This document shows positions 25,815-36,991 of a stretch of 64,000 nt of DNA, piece after piece. A program made the position numbers and the translations under genes. This stretch comes from Embiotoca jacksoni (taxonomy: Eukaryota; Chordata; Actinopteri; Embiotocidae), in contig JAKOON010000012.1 in the NCBI GenBank assembly GCA_022577435.1, forward strand, positions 15,919,085 through 15,983,084, given 5' to 3'. How positions within the stretch are numbered: the stretch's first letter is position 1; every line of letters starts with the position of its first letter. Under the pieces are notes generated by a model. It saw only the letters and a program-made list of their open reading frames with translations, was not told the DNA's origin and ran no database searches.

Positions 25815-26290
25815 TGATTCGCGCCAATGAAAACGAACTAATTCTGATGCGCGTGTATGATGCCTCTCCATTTAGCCAATGAAATGTTTTATGCAATTGC
25901 TGACTTACCTCGCGGTCTCCATAAAGTAGCCGAGAGCAAGCCAGCTCATAATGCTGCCACTGTAAATCAGACAGATTTAATTTCAATTTCATTTCAAAGG
26001 GTTAGCCATCAATAATTAAAAGGATGTGTTTATGACTTACAAAGATCATAATTAATCCGCTCCGGGGAGAGAGGTTTTTACACAGATTATATCCATCATG
26101 TTCTGTTGTGCTCCTTACAGGCCGTGCCACAGTGGACGGGGGAACATTGATTAAGATGTGCTTAGTGGATTATAAGCTGCTGTTCCTCGGGCGGGTCATA
26201 AAGAATAAAAGCAATCTTTTACCTTTCTGCGAAGGCCCACACATTTATAATAGGCTATGATTCATAAGCGGGTTCATAAGCAACCTGATT
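25815..26290. promoter_or_regulatory. Strongest candidate CNE of the window
   Basis: Nearly 480 bp of complex sequence without homopolymers or simple repeats. It begins with TTCGCGCC overlapping a CCAAT box (25818-25828) and carries many intact homeodomain cores: CAATAATTAAAAG, CATAATTAATCCG, GATTAAGATG. CpGs are retained (CTCGCGG, CTCCGGGG), which is unusual for old neutral DNA in a methylated genome. No frame spans it. This is how ancient vertebrate CNEs look, but no alignment was done. Confidence 0.45.
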
Positions 26291-26689
26291 CATATGCAGG
26301 TTGCTGAACATGGATGTGGGAGATTAATTTATAACTTGGACTCCAATTTAGCTGTATAAGATTAATTGAATAGGGATAAAACAAATGGTTAGTGTTTGTT
26401 TTGAAATTGTAGACGGTATTTTCACAGTCAAATTCTTTCAATTCCTCCAAACATGATTTCCATATTTTCTTGCTGCCTGAACATGTTAACATGTTTTTCC
26501 TCAGAAGAATGTCTCTTTAGTAATTGAAACTTTAATTAAGTAAATATGCTCTATTGTTCTTGAGCTAAACAGCAGCCAAACTCGGCAATCTTTAGAAATA
26601 CACTGAACTTGTTTCGTGGTGAGTTGACAAGGGAAAAGCACATCAGCAGTTACCAGTCAAACAGAAAATGGAGAGTGTCAAGCAGTACA

Positions 26690-26920
26690 CCAAATCAAGA
26701 CAGATCCTGCAGCGAAATGTGTTTAGGCATTGTACCGATTTCACTTTTCCCGTCTCGCTTCTTTTCCTGCTCCCTGGGCCAGGCGGGGAGGAATTAGCTA
26801 TTATGATGGCTCTGAGCCCCCGCGCCTCGACTGATGGGCAGAGAAGTCTGGCCCCGTTTTCGTCACCTGTCTTGGATTCTGGGATTTAACATGGCTGGGT
26901 GTCTGGCAGCAGACAAGGCG
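26690..26920. promoter_or_regulatory. Candidate CNE
   Basis: GC-balanced block with GGAATTAGCTATTATGATGG and retained CpGs (CCCGCGCCTCGAC). Overlapping frames on both strands do not look coding. Confidence 0.35.
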
Positions 26921-27834
26921 AGGCGGTGGGAGGGTGGTGGAGGGACATGGGTGGGAGGCAAAAACAAACAAACACAAAGAGAAATACAACATGCTTGTGA
27001 ACAAAAGAATTAGATGTATGGGCATGGAGAGATTGCTTTTCTGTGCTGGGGTCAGTTCATTTGACAAGCAGCGTTTTGCCTGGTATGTATTATATAGACG
27101 TATGTACAGGCTGCCCCTATAGACAGTGCAACTTCAGTATGCAGGGAATAGTGAGGCAGAATGGGAAAAAGGAGGACGAGGTGTTGGATTGATTTTTGTT
27201 CCACTCCCTGGTATGAAAAGGTCACTTTGATCAATGCTGCATAATTGAGGCTGTATTAGGATCATATCGGGTCATTTTACTGTTTAATGATGAAATATTA
27301 AATATTGGGTAGGTAAGATTGCAGTCATTAGCGGGCTCTTTCATTTATAGCCCTTTAATTAATTTGAACCTGACCCCTAGTCCAATACTTTTGAGTGTGC
27401 AGACTTAAAAGCACCCTCTACTGAAACCACAAGCTCTTAGCCAATTGGATCCACTTACCTATACACATACCTCACTTTGTTAATGGACATGGGAGAATAG
27501 TATTAGCACTTTAGTAAATAATATGACTCTACTAATAGGATCCTTGGAAGCCACAAAGGAAACTGTGCTAATTATGCTGCTGTTTTTTTCTTTCAATTTG
27601 GTATATGAAATAAAACATGTTAAGGCAAAAGGACCTCTGAAATTGTCATGCTCCAAATGAAGTCAGATTTTTTTTTCCCCCCTTACATGTTAAGGAGACT
27701 TTTAATCAGATCACTGACCGACGCAGTTCATCAAGTCATAAAATAGCCTGAGATCAACTTTAAAGAAATACTTTATCACTGTCAAACCTGACTCCATATT
27801 TTCCCCAGACGTTCACTTATTCATTTCCGTCCTT
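26921..27834. other. Non-coding; possible weaker CNE at 27230-27480
   Basis: Mixed sequence with GCGGGCTC and ATTTAATTAATTTG words around 27330-27365. No gene or repeat recognised. Confidence 0.35.
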
Positions 27835-28140
27835 CTACATCTCTTCATTATTATCCATGATTGGACATAAAGACAATATGTGAGGAGTTGTGCCGCCGCG
27901 TAGATGAGTGCTCTTTCTGTAAATGACCAGCAGTGGGCTGGTAAAACCGAGAGTGCGTCAGGGCAAAGGGAGGACAGTAGGATGACTAAAAGCACTTTAA
28001 TGACATGGCTGGACTCGTGTTTCCTAATGATGCAGGCGAGATTAATTATGCTCTGTGTATGGGTCATAATTATACGAGCACTGATCCTTTCCACCGGCTA
28101 TGCTTGGGCACTCTCCGCCTGTGCCTTGAGTTTCAGATAA
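27835..28140. promoter_or_regulatory. Strong candidate CNE
   Basis: Balanced sequence with GTGCCGCCGCG, GCACTTTAATGACATGG, GCGAGATTAATTATGC and GTCATAATTATACGAGC. Homeodomain cores sit in GC-containing context rather than in AT-rich background, and no frame spans the block convincingly. Conservation inferred. Confidence 0.42.
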
Positions 28141-28590
28141 TCCATCAACACATTCACATACTCCTTTCATTGTGTGTATTTTATTTATATATTTATTGTG
28201 GTTACATATTTATTTCTTTATGTTTGACATTGGGAAAGAAAGAGAGATATTAGATACTGCAGAATAACTTTGACGTCATTCGACAAAAATATCTACAAAT
28301 CTATAATAATAAGATAAGTTAATAAAGTTACCAATGGAACAAAACAATTGCACAACTTCTATATAGTTTTTTTTTTCCAGCATCATTGTTTTAAAATAAA
28401 GTGGATTATTCCATTCATGTAAAGGAGAAAACCAGGAAATCTTAAGGTTTTGATAAACAGATTAAAGGGAGTGTTTTCTCAACACACTGCATGACACTTC
28501 TAGCATCTTTCTCGGCACCTCAAAGTCCCATTTTGTCACCTTTTTACCTTGCAGTTACAGCCTCAAAGTCATTTTGATGGTATAGGAACT

Positions 28591-28885
28591 CAGTGGCATG
28601 ATGGTGCGGTGGTTAGCATTGTCGCCTCACCACAAGAAGGTTCAAGGTTTAAGTCTCAGCAGGGGATTGGTTTGAACCGTAACTGGGGAAAGAGCCTTTC
28701 CGTGTGCAGTTTTAATTATTGGATCTACATTGTCCGTAGGTGTGAATGAGAGCATGTCTGTTTCTGCCTTTTTGTGTTGGATTGGCGAACTGTCCAAGGT
28801 GTCCAGCGTATACCCTGCCTTTGCCTGAAGTCAGGTGGCATAGGCTCCAGCTCCCCCGCGACCCTTTCTTCAGGACTAAGTATGC
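28591..28885 (+). mobile_element. tRNA-headed SINE-like element
   Basis: The head reads GGTGCGGTGGTTAGCATTG (A-box-like, 28603-28621), then CGCCTCACCACAAGAAGGTT and GGTTTAAGTCTC (B-box-like, degraded). The body continues with CATTGTCCGTAGGTGTGAAT, TGGATTGGCGAACTGTCC and GGCATAGGCTCCAGCTCCCC. This is a very abundant percomorph repeat. Internal deletions relative to the usual form are evident. Pol III promoter boxes look decayed, so it is probably silent. Confidence 0.8.
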
Positions 28886-29154
28886 ATCCATGGGCGGTGT
28901 GGATCATTCCAGGTCCATATATGTTTCAGTGTCTAATTTCTTTCTCACAAGAATTATCAGAGAACATTGGTTACATACATAAATCCATATTCTTTGAGTA
29001 TTGGTGTAGCTACAGGGAAAGCTGTCCCTGTTGGATTTATCCATCGCACATGTGCAGGCGTGAAACAGAATTCATTGCACCACAATCCTGTAATTAAAAT
29101 TTGTGGCCACAGAAGCAGCTGTTGTCACTGCTCAGCAAATGTTGTCGTTTGTTG

Positions 29155-29500
29155 CTTTAAAGGAGCCGTATGTAAGATTCAGTGGCCTGCAGGTTGTAGA
29201 CTGCAACCAACTGAACACGCTTCACCTCAACCTCCCCTTCCAACCCTGTCAGTAAATCTACAGAGGCCTCAAAACTCACAAAACATGCAAAAGGTCCTCT
29301 CGAGAACCAGTGTTTGGTTTGTCACCTTCTGGGCTTCTGTAGAAACATGGCGGTGCAACATGGTGGGCTCCGTGGAAAAGGACCCGCTCCCTGTGTAGAT
29401 ATGAAGGGGTCATTGTAAGGGAAAGAAAACCAGACAAATCCTACTTTCAGGTGATTGTACACTAATGAAAACATAGTTATAAAATGATGTTCCTTTAAAG
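29155..29500 (+). mobile_element. MITE with TTTAAAGGA terminal inverted repeats
   Basis: Both ends carry CTTTAAAGGA-type inverted repeats (29155-29166 and 29489-29500). Interior words such as GTATGTAAGATTCAGTGGC, TGCAACCAACTGAACAC, GAAACATGGCGGTGCAACAT and GGTGATTGTACACTAATGAA match a well-known percomorph non-autonomous DNA element. It has no transposase. Target duplication is not obvious. The open frame crossing it is not a gene. Confidence 0.85.
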
Positions 29501-29634
29501 ACAATGAATAGAGTTAAACAGTTTTCAGTGGTTTTGTAGAGAGAGCTTCTCAGCGTTTTCTCCAACTATCCGTCACAAGAAAACGTCTTAAAATATTGAA
29601 AGTTTTAAGAAAATAAAAGGAATCTCTCTAATTA

Positions 29635-29765
29635 CGAACTATCGACTGTGCAAATTCATAATAAGTAATGCTGGAGCATGAAGCTTTTATGATCTGACTG
29701 TCCACATTAATTCCAAGCTATTTTAATCAGATGACTTGACAATAATTGATGATTGGCTGTCATTT
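29635..29765. promoter_or_regulatory. Candidate CNE
   Basis: Short homeodomain-rich block (CATAATAAGTAATGC, CACATTAATTCC, GACAATAATTGATGATTGG) between two repeat-derived segments. Inference only. Confidence 0.33.
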
Positions 29766-29769
29766 CCAA

Positions 29770-30245
29770 TGCTGTGTTCCAAGTGGCCTGCTTATGTCCT
29801 AACACTCACTATTTTGAATGCATAAGTGCATTCATAGTGTCAAGTATAGAAACATGCAGTGCGCTATAAGTACCCAAATAGTGTACTCAAAATGGTCCAC
29901 AAATTAAGTGTGATAAAGTGACACTTTTCACAATCCACAGTCACCAAAGCAAGCCTACACCGACCTAGCATTGTTGTGGAACACCGCACAAACATGTTTA
30001 TCGTATAAATAAAAACTCGTTCATTTTTGAGTCAAATAACCAACACAAGCTAGTAGGTGTTTCGGTAAGTGATGCATTCAAATGCTACGCTTATTTCCTG
30101 TCAGTGCAGAACAGCAGTGTGCAATTTGAGACAACACTATTTTGTCGAAATTTAAGTATCACACAAGTTAATGTACTAACATGTAAGCGTACTTACTATA
30201 TGTGGGTGTGATAAGGGATGTACACCATTTGGCACACAACAAGAA
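29770..30245. mobile_element. Possible old interspersed repeat
   Basis: The segment has words such as AATAGTGTACTCAAAATGG, close to AGTGCACTCAAAACGG at about 61.8 kb in the tandem-duplicated repeat. Ends are not defined. It may be an old DNA-transposon derivative. Confidence 0.35.
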
Positions 30246-30679
30246 TGACAACATTATTAAAAAAAAAAAAAATTCTAACTGAAAAAAATATATATTTTCA
30301 TTACTGGTTCAAGTTTACTCCATAATTGTTAAAGCAGTCCTTTAGAACCAATTGTCTCTGCAGTTTTTTCATTTGTTTTGGGAGAACAGGGTGTCTGCTT
30401 TCCATCAGTCATGTCTAATATTGTCCTGTACTGCTACGACTTAACACTCAGTGGATTTTCTTGGAACAAAAGAGTGATCTTCAGAATCATGTACACAGAG
30501 GCCAGATAGAGGAACATGAGGCGACTTTCTTTGAGGTAAGTAGAGTCAGTGCTTGATTTAATAAATCTCTATGAGATGCTCCCATCGAGCATCCTGAGAG
30601 AACAGAGCAGGGATGTGCGGGGGTGTGAGTGTGAATGTGTGGGTGTTGGGAAAGGGATGACAGGGTAACGGGGATGTCT

Positions 30680-31085
30680 TAATTCCTTGACATAAACATA
30701 CACACAGATTAATGAAGCCTTAGGAGATTGTGAAGAAGGGGAAAGATTGCTTATCGATCCATATCAAAATTTTCATGCTAATCCCAGCCAGGAGACAGAG
30801 TGTCTGGTATCAGAGTTAATAATCTGATTTCTAGGCTGTCCAGGACAATTCCAGCCAGCGTGAGGGCCTAATCACAGCGCCGTCTTCCCATCTGAGAGCA
30901 GCTGCCTTGGCCCTGCAGCACGTCACCCCCTCCTCCATCACTTCCCCCACCCCCACGGGTCTCTGGCCCCTGCCACTGGCCTGGACAGTGATGGAGCATA
31001 TGATAGAAACATGTTGACAAATTAAATTTTTAAAATTTCAGAGGAGATTTGCGGCAGAGAGATTGGTTGGTGACGGCAGTGGCTT
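30680..31085. promoter_or_regulatory. Candidate CNE block
   Basis: Balanced sequence with CTTATCGATCC, GAGTTAATAATCTGATTT and GCCTAATCACAGCGCCG. CCCC-rich runs occur at 30925-30955. No frame of interest. Confidence 0.36.
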
Positions 31086-31829
31086 GCTAAGTGCTGGTAG
31101 AGCAGCACTGACCTTCGTCTGTGAGCATGCTCATGGGAGTCTGCCGTGTGTTGTTTGATCTCCGGAGCAGTTGCTGGCGACAAATCAAGATCTTGAAGTT
31201 ATTTGGATGTATATGTGTGAAGGGCACTTTGGAGATATGATTGCTTTTGAACCAAGCGCTCACATTGACAACCATTTGTGTCAGCAACGTTCTGCTCACA
31301 TACCTGCCAACGTACTATGTGCACACTAAAATCAACAATATAAAGAGAACATCAAGATTTGCATGATGTAAACAACAAACATGGCAACAATCAAGAGGGT
31401 CAATACTTTGCTGACTGTCCTCACTCTGGTTTTCCAGCATTTTTCACAGATGTAACGGTCTTGAACTTGTCTCAATTTAGTTTTGCAGGTCCCTGACGGT
31501 CACATCTGTATACCGCCCATTCACCACCCTTACTGGTCATGTGTATATTACATTCATTTCTGAGGACGTGCACAACCAAAGCTCCAAACAGTCTCAGGAT
31601 ACGTGAGGCGGCAAGTATATCTCCAGCCGAAGTCTTAGCTAGCTGTGAACCTTTTTAAAATAACGTCCACGGGTTCCTAGAAAATCTGAAAACTTTCGAT
31701 TTGGACCCAACACGTGGACCAATCACCAAATGAAAGTATATTGTGTAAATACCTCTTCCACATAATGGCTTTGATTTGTTTGCCGTCTGGATCATCTCAG
31801 ATTTTGTATCCTGGTCATAGCGGTCTCCT
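31086..31829. other. Non-coding, no gene
   Basis: Unique sequence of mixed composition. Short frames at 31087-31299 and 31655-31896 have no recognisable motif. Confidence 0.45.
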
Positions 31830-32090
31830 GCTGCACCAAGAGGATGTGACGAGACAGGGTGGGACACCCCGAGGAGAGCCAGCTGATGTGTCTTAGTTAG
31901 GCTAATATCCTCGCCTCACATTTTTCTCCATTAAATCTTAATCACAGACTTGTCGAGTGTCACTTGACATTTGCATTTTGCCAGGCGGAGCTGCGATGCA
32001 CACAGCACTCGGAGGTGCGACAGCTTCCTTCCACTGAGCGCTTTGTTCACTCACCAGCTCTCATCTTCAACAGGGTCACTGTTGCAGATT
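31830..32090. promoter_or_regulatory. Candidate CNE with octamer motif
   Basis: Contains a perfect POU octamer ATTTGCAT at 31969-31976, shortly after TCACTTGA, in balanced sequence with GTTAGGCTAATATCC. About two octamers are expected by chance in a window this size, so the motif alone is weak. Confidence 0.33.
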
Positions 32091-32944
32091 GGCAATGATG
32101 AGATTGGGTATCTTCCTCTGTGGGTGTGTTGGGTTTTGTTTTCTACAGTAAAAAAATGGCAAGTGCAACATTACAAAGTGATGAACCACTAAAAGGCATG
32201 AATTAAACACGCCATTTCAGGCTTGCATGCTTCTGAAGTTTAGAAGAAGGTTTGATAAAAGACTGTCCAGAAATATCATATTTGTATTTGTGCATTCATA
32301 ATGAAAGACTTACTTCTGTTAGCTGTAATAAATTAAAAATGTTAAGCACAACAACAACAAGAAATGACAAGGACATGTGGAAAGAAGCAGTCGACACTGC
32401 TTTAACTTCTCTCAATAATCAATCTCCTCATCTTGATGTTTACAAAAAAGAGTCAATAAGTGGAGAGGGAGCTTGGTGATTGGGTTTGATTTCTACCCCC
32501 AGTCCAAATCAGACATTATTGTCTCTGGCACTGGCTCTCTCTCGCTCTCGATATGACATTGATGACAATAGACGTGACGAAGGCCATCCACATTGACGAA
32601 CCAGACAAATGCATTCCTTGACTGACGTGTTGGAAGCACCAAATGGTAGCAGGTCTGAAACCCAAAACCCAAAAAACTTCAGCACCTTGAAATTCTCTGA
32701 GGCCAAATAACTTGGATATGAGGCTTTACACCATATGATACCACATAGGAACACTCACTTAATGCTTGAAATTCTGAAGTGTCACCACAAGTGTCCCGAC
32801 GCAACAGCAGGACTTAATTTAGAAAATAGCTGGAATCGTATCTTATTAAGTGAGGATGAGGCGTCTTTTCTTCTAAACGTTCTGGCTGATAAAATGGGAC
32901 ATTCTGACATTAAAGATGCAGGTTTAATACCGGTGTAGAACTAC
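32091..32944. other. Non-coding, no gene
   Basis: AT-rich unique sequence with a CTCTCTCTCGCTCTCG run near 32533. Short frames unsupported. Confidence 0.45.
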
Positions 32945-33860
32945 CATTTGTAACTTGCTTATTTACTTTTTTTGGTGTGTTGTTTGAATCGATTGATACC
33001 ACTCTCGTGTCTGTATGTTAAATATGAAGCTCCAGCCGGCAGATGCTTAGCTCAGCACATTAAACAGTAAGACAGCTGGCCTAGATCTGAAAACAGCTAG
33101 CCTAGCTTCACAGCATTGCTAAAACCAAAGGTAACATTATCTTCCTACCAGAATTTGTAAATCTTACTAATTGTTTTTGTTTGTTTAATCTGTACAAAAA
33201 CTAAAATGCTAAAATGTCTGTTTCTTAGCTCTTATTCAAGCAAAGTTGCTCAGTGAAGTCTTACCATCACTGTGGGCCTGACAACCAGCGGAGACTTACA
33301 TGCCCAGCCAAGGTAGCACATAACCATCTGTACAACTGCACAGGGTTGTTTTTTGCATTGAATCTGAGGTTGCTTTCACACCTCTCTTGTCAGGTCTAAG
33401 ACTTTTCAATTTAGTCTGAACCAAAATATCAGGTGTGAAAGGTGCCTGAGACCATGGTCTGGACCAAAGAATCAAATTTGGACCGACCAAAAGCGATGGT
33501 CTTTGTCCAGATCTAATATGGTTCAGTTTGCGAAACCAATACTAACCAGATCAAATGTATACAGTGTAACAGAAAACATGAACTTTGATTTATTCCTTGA
33601 TCTGGTCTAACAAATCAAGTACCAAACCAAAGGTCAGATCAAAGGTTAGAGCAGTGCTGTTAAGCCAAGGTAGCTTTTTACCCCAGTTTATCTGTTTCCT
33701 CATTTCCATTCCTGATGCAAACAGGTCTTTGTTTCTACACTGATATATTTACTGTACAGACCTGACAGTGGTATCAATGCTCTCATGTATCTCTTGGCAA
33801 GAAGGTAAAAGAGCATACCTCTCAAAATGCTGAAATATTTCTTTAAGTAACTGATTAGCA
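32945..33860. mobile_element. Palindromic fold-back MITE, split by an insertion
   Basis: Left half (32945-33345) reads GATACCACTCTCGTGTCTGT, AAATATGAAGCTCCAGCC, AACAGCTAGCCTAGCTTC, CAACCAGCGGAGACTTACAT. Right half (about 33661-33860) ends in the inverse order: ATATTTACTGTACAGACCTG, ACAGTGGTATCAATGCTCTC, CTTGGCAAGAAGGTAAAAGA, ATTTCTTTAAG. These are the two inverted arms of one of the most common percomorph non-coding repeats. The arms are separated by unrelated repeat DNA at 33368-33660. No coding capacity. Confidence 0.75.
33368..33660 (+). mobile_element. Repeat inserted in the fold-back MITE
   Basis: Begins GGTTGCTTTCACACCTC and contains AGGTGTGAAAGGTGCCTGAG, CATGGTCTGGACCAAA, TTGGACCGACCAAAAG. 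These words match another common fish repeat that starts GGTTGCTTTCACACC. Its position between two arms of the surrounding element indicates later insertion. Confidence 0.6.
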
Positions 33861-33977
33861 ATTGTTTATAAGGTAAGGATTTTATTCATCACAACAACTG
33901 TCTAAATGCCCGTCATAATTTTAAACAGGACAGCTTAAAAAAGTCCACATATATACTGGATGAGATTTTATGATAAG

Positions 33978-33979
<2 letters not shown>

Positions 33980-34036
<57 letters not shown>
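33980..34036. repeat. (GT)n microsatellite
   Basis: About 28 GT units with one GC interruption. Confidence 0.97.
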
Positions 34037-34129
34037 ATGTGTCTGTGGTGTGAATAGCCTCTTGCATTGCCTGCCAGTAAAAGCAATAATTTGACAGTAA
34101 TGTTGCCAATAAACAAACAAAACCCGGCC

Positions 34130-34560
34130 TGGCTCATAATCTGTATCTGTTTGGGAAAGCATAATGATGTGTTAGCGTGGCCCGGTTTTCTATTGTGCTG
34201 CAGCCTTGTCATGGTGGCTCAGGGGAAGACTTATCCATATGAGAGGCTTAGGGAAGCCTGTTCAGATCCGCCAGGATTAGACCCAGGCTAATACACTGGG
34301 TCAACAGCATGGTTCTCCTAATGAGACAGGTGTACAGTACTTACGACTGTCCCTCCACGTAGTGGAGGCTCAAACAAAAGCTGATATCATCCCTCCCGGC
34401 TTAGCCTGACTCATATGGTATCCCCCAGTAGTAAATACAGTCGCTGTATCAACCTTAACGCAGACATCCAACAAGCTCAGAGGTGATCTTGGCTGCACAG
34501 CATGCTGGGGGATTGTCATGCCAATGGCCAATTTTGAAAATAAGAAATAAAACATTTTAG
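34130..34560. promoter_or_regulatory. Candidate CNE block
   Basis: Balanced sequence with low repeat content (AAAGCATAATGATGTG, CAGGCTAATACACTGG). Short frames on both strands. Conservation inferred. Confidence 0.3.
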
Positions 34561-34872
34561 GAGGATTTCAAATGCCTTTGTCTCTCCTTGTCTCTTTCAA
34601 AGCCAGATGTGCGCAATCACAGCTATAGGTAGATAATGAGGTGCTACAGTGCTGTCGTGGAAGAACATGTCTTTTACCAATGCACAATGTAAAACCGCTG
34701 CAGTCCTAGTTCAGAAAAAAATACAAGCATCTCCTGGCAAATCTAAAGTATCCAATGTAAATACTATGTTATTGTAAACTACAACATTAGATTGCTAATG
34801 CAGTAATGTGTTGATAGCATTTCACTCTTGTAGCTGGTAGATGTGGAGTTAATTTTGACTACTTGTTTAGTC

Positions 34873-35115
34873 CAGTGTTTCCTAATCTAGGGGTCGTGCA
34901 CCGTTCCAAGGATGACAGGATGCATACGAGGGGTCATGAGATGACTCAGACTCATATTGGATTATGTATTTTTGCGAAAAAAATACAAACAACTTATAAC
35001 CTTTGGTTAAGACATTTATCTAAATACAACTAGAAGTTCGGAGGAGAGCCAACATTACATTGTAAAACATTAAAAGGGGTCCCAAACTGAATACGGCTTC
35101 TATCAGGGGTCACAA
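34873..35115 (+). mobile_element. hAT-like MITE, nested
   Basis: Starts CAGTGTTTCCTAATCTAGGG followed by GTCGTG, has an internal GAGGGGTCATGAGATGACTC and ends AGGGGTCACAACCAC. CAGTG termini and GGGGTC words match fish hAT-derived repeats. The expected closing CACTG is lost or diverged. Confidence 0.55.
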
Positions 35116-35116
35116 C

Positions 35117-35655
35117 CACAGACTGTATAAAGTGGGCGTAGCTTCCTCGTCTGAAAAATGAGGCCGATGCTGAAGTGCGTTACGCTGCAATACCACAGAG
35201 TGCTCCGAGGGGTTGGCCCTAAAAAGGCTCTGGCTCTATAGACTCCAATTCAACTAGTTTAATGAAATTCCAAGTCAATAAATTTATTTTGGTTTTACTT
35301 GGTAAAAGTGCATTATTCATTTTCTGGTGGCCCATCTGAAAATAATCATTAATGTGAAATTAATCCTCAAAAAGCAGTGTTTTCAGGGGCGTGTCTTTTT
35401 GACAGGTCTGTGGTGCAGTCAGGGTTCCTCTATCGATGAGCGGGAAGTAGTATCATTGGGTTTACGATCAGATTGAATCAGATCCACAGCTCGCTCCCCC
35501 AAGCTTGTCCAAATATGGTAACTTCTGGCTCCAAACTGCTCCGACCAAAAAAGATGGCGAGAAAATCCGAATTCGAGGCTTCATCACGGCTGTTCACAAA
35601 CCAATGGGTGACATCAATGTTGGTTGCCGCTTGGTCACAACCTAAAACAAATCCT
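35117..35655 (+). mobile_element. MITE-like repeat, copy B (nested)
   Basis: Starts ACAGACTGTATAAAGTGGGC and carries CAGGGGCGTGTCTTTTTGAC, CTTCTGGCTCCAAACTGC, AAGATGGCGAGAAAATC and CAAACCAATGGGTGACATCA. Longest of the three copies of this family in the window. The right terminal inverted repeat is missing. Confidence 0.7.
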
Positions 35656-35842
35656 GTTAATCCTTGACAATAAATTGTCATAATATGTGTTTATTTTATT
35701 GTAAAACATTATATTATATGGTATATTTTCCAGTGTAGAACTTTAAAGTAGCACAGCGAGGGAATACTCAAATAAAACCTACCTAAAAGTACAACGTAGT
35801 TGAATACAGTACTTCTGTGTATTTAGTTACTTTTCACTGCTT

Positions 35843-36349
35843 GAGTTATTTAGTTGTGTTTTTTCTAATTGATATAATATGCATCGCTCTAATCTTCTGA
35901 CAATGTTACATTTCAGCTAGTAAATGCAACAACAAAAAAAGGCGGTAATTAATTGTGACATCAAATGACTAATCTGTGTATGGTTGCTTGGATACAAGAA
36001 AGGACTCATCCCCCATTTATCACCCCCTTGGCCAATCATTTCATGCTGTGATTTGTTTATCAGAGACATGACAATCGTCTATATTCAAAGCTGTTGCAGC
36101 AGCTTTCACAACCTGCAGGTATTTGATCTTCATGAGTTGCGATTGCCACTTTTCTTTACCTCTTACCTCTTTAATGAACCTTGCTCACAAACCATGAATC
36201 AAGCCTCCCTTGTCCCCTTCAACGTCCCCCCCCCCCGCCCGGCAAACCCCACCACCACCGCATCCTCCTCCTCCAACCCCCCGGCTTGTCAAAACATTTG
36301 TGAAATCCTATTTTCCCTTAATAAAGTATAGTTCTGTCCTGCAGATGTA
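35843..36349. other. Non-coding, no gene
   Basis: AT-rich then C-rich sequence. A poly-C/CCACCACC tract lies at 36227-36265; the frames over it reflect the repeat. Confidence 0.45.
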
Positions 36350-36640
36350 TGTTTGGATAACATGTCATACTCTGTCTTTGTTGAGAATGGCGCCCCGCTG
36401 ATGTTCTTAGGCAGTGAGAAAATTGCCTTATTGAAACACGTTGCTTGGAGTGACTATAATGCCACATTGAGGGCCGGCATTATGCACATGACATATTCAG
36501 GACCTTAGAGTGGAAAAACTATGAATATAAAGTAATCACTGAAGGCACCTACATGTTTCTCGGCCATGATAGCTTTGCTTTTTCTCTTACCTTTGTCAAA
36601 TATGATGATTTCATGATTTTAGACAAACCATTTGGGGACT
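36350..36640. promoter_or_regulatory. Candidate CNE
   Basis: Balanced block with AATGGCGCCCCGCTGATG, AAACACGTTGCTTGG and GACTATAATGCCACATTGAG, ending in AT-rich DNA. Conservation inferred. Confidence 0.33.
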
Positions 36641-36681
36641 AGCTGCTTGCCTCCACAATGAATTGTGGAAGCAGCCTCTCA

Positions 36682-36707
36682 GACACAGACACACACAGAC
36701 ACACACA

Positions 36708-36748
<41 letters not shown>
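36682..36748. repeat. (CA)n with ACACAGAC variants
   Basis: Begins with three ACACACAGAC-type units and continues as pure CA. Lies 180 bp upstream of a complementary GT array. Confidence 0.96.
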
Positions 36749-36750
<2 letters not shown>

Positions 36751-36923
36751 CAACAGCGTGTGGAATTAATGAAAATGATGAAGATTATTTGATACACTCC
36801 TCCTATATTCCTAATTATTACAAACACTCACTTCAAAAAAATTATCTCATGTTGTGCACAAGGCCTGGAAATAATACTGCCACATTGCAGTCAGTACAAG
36901 CAGTTGAGTTTAATGGGCCAGGC

Positions 36924-36928
<5 letters not shown>

Positions 36929-36991
<63 letters not shown>

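Larger units (their letters stand above)
34785..35842 (+). mobile_element. AAGTAC-family MITE carrying two nested insertions
   Basis: The left part (34785-34868) reads GCTAATGCAGTAATGTGTTG, TAGCTGGTAGATGTGGAGTT and TTTTGACTAC. The right part (about 35660-35842) reads AACTTTAAAGTAGCACAG, GGGAATACTCAAATAAAA, GTACAACGTAGTTGAATAC, TATTTAGTTACTTTTCACTG. These are consecutive parts of the same fish repeat family as at 24484 and 59395, separated by two other elements (34873-35115, 35117-35655). The host must therefore be the oldest of the three. Confidence 0.6.

Noticed and set aside
28601..28660. Functional tRNA gene
   Set aside because: A/B-box-like words belong to a SINE head; no complete cloverleaf can be formed.
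28967..29398. 143-codon frame
   Set aside because: Mostly inside the 29155-29500 MITE.
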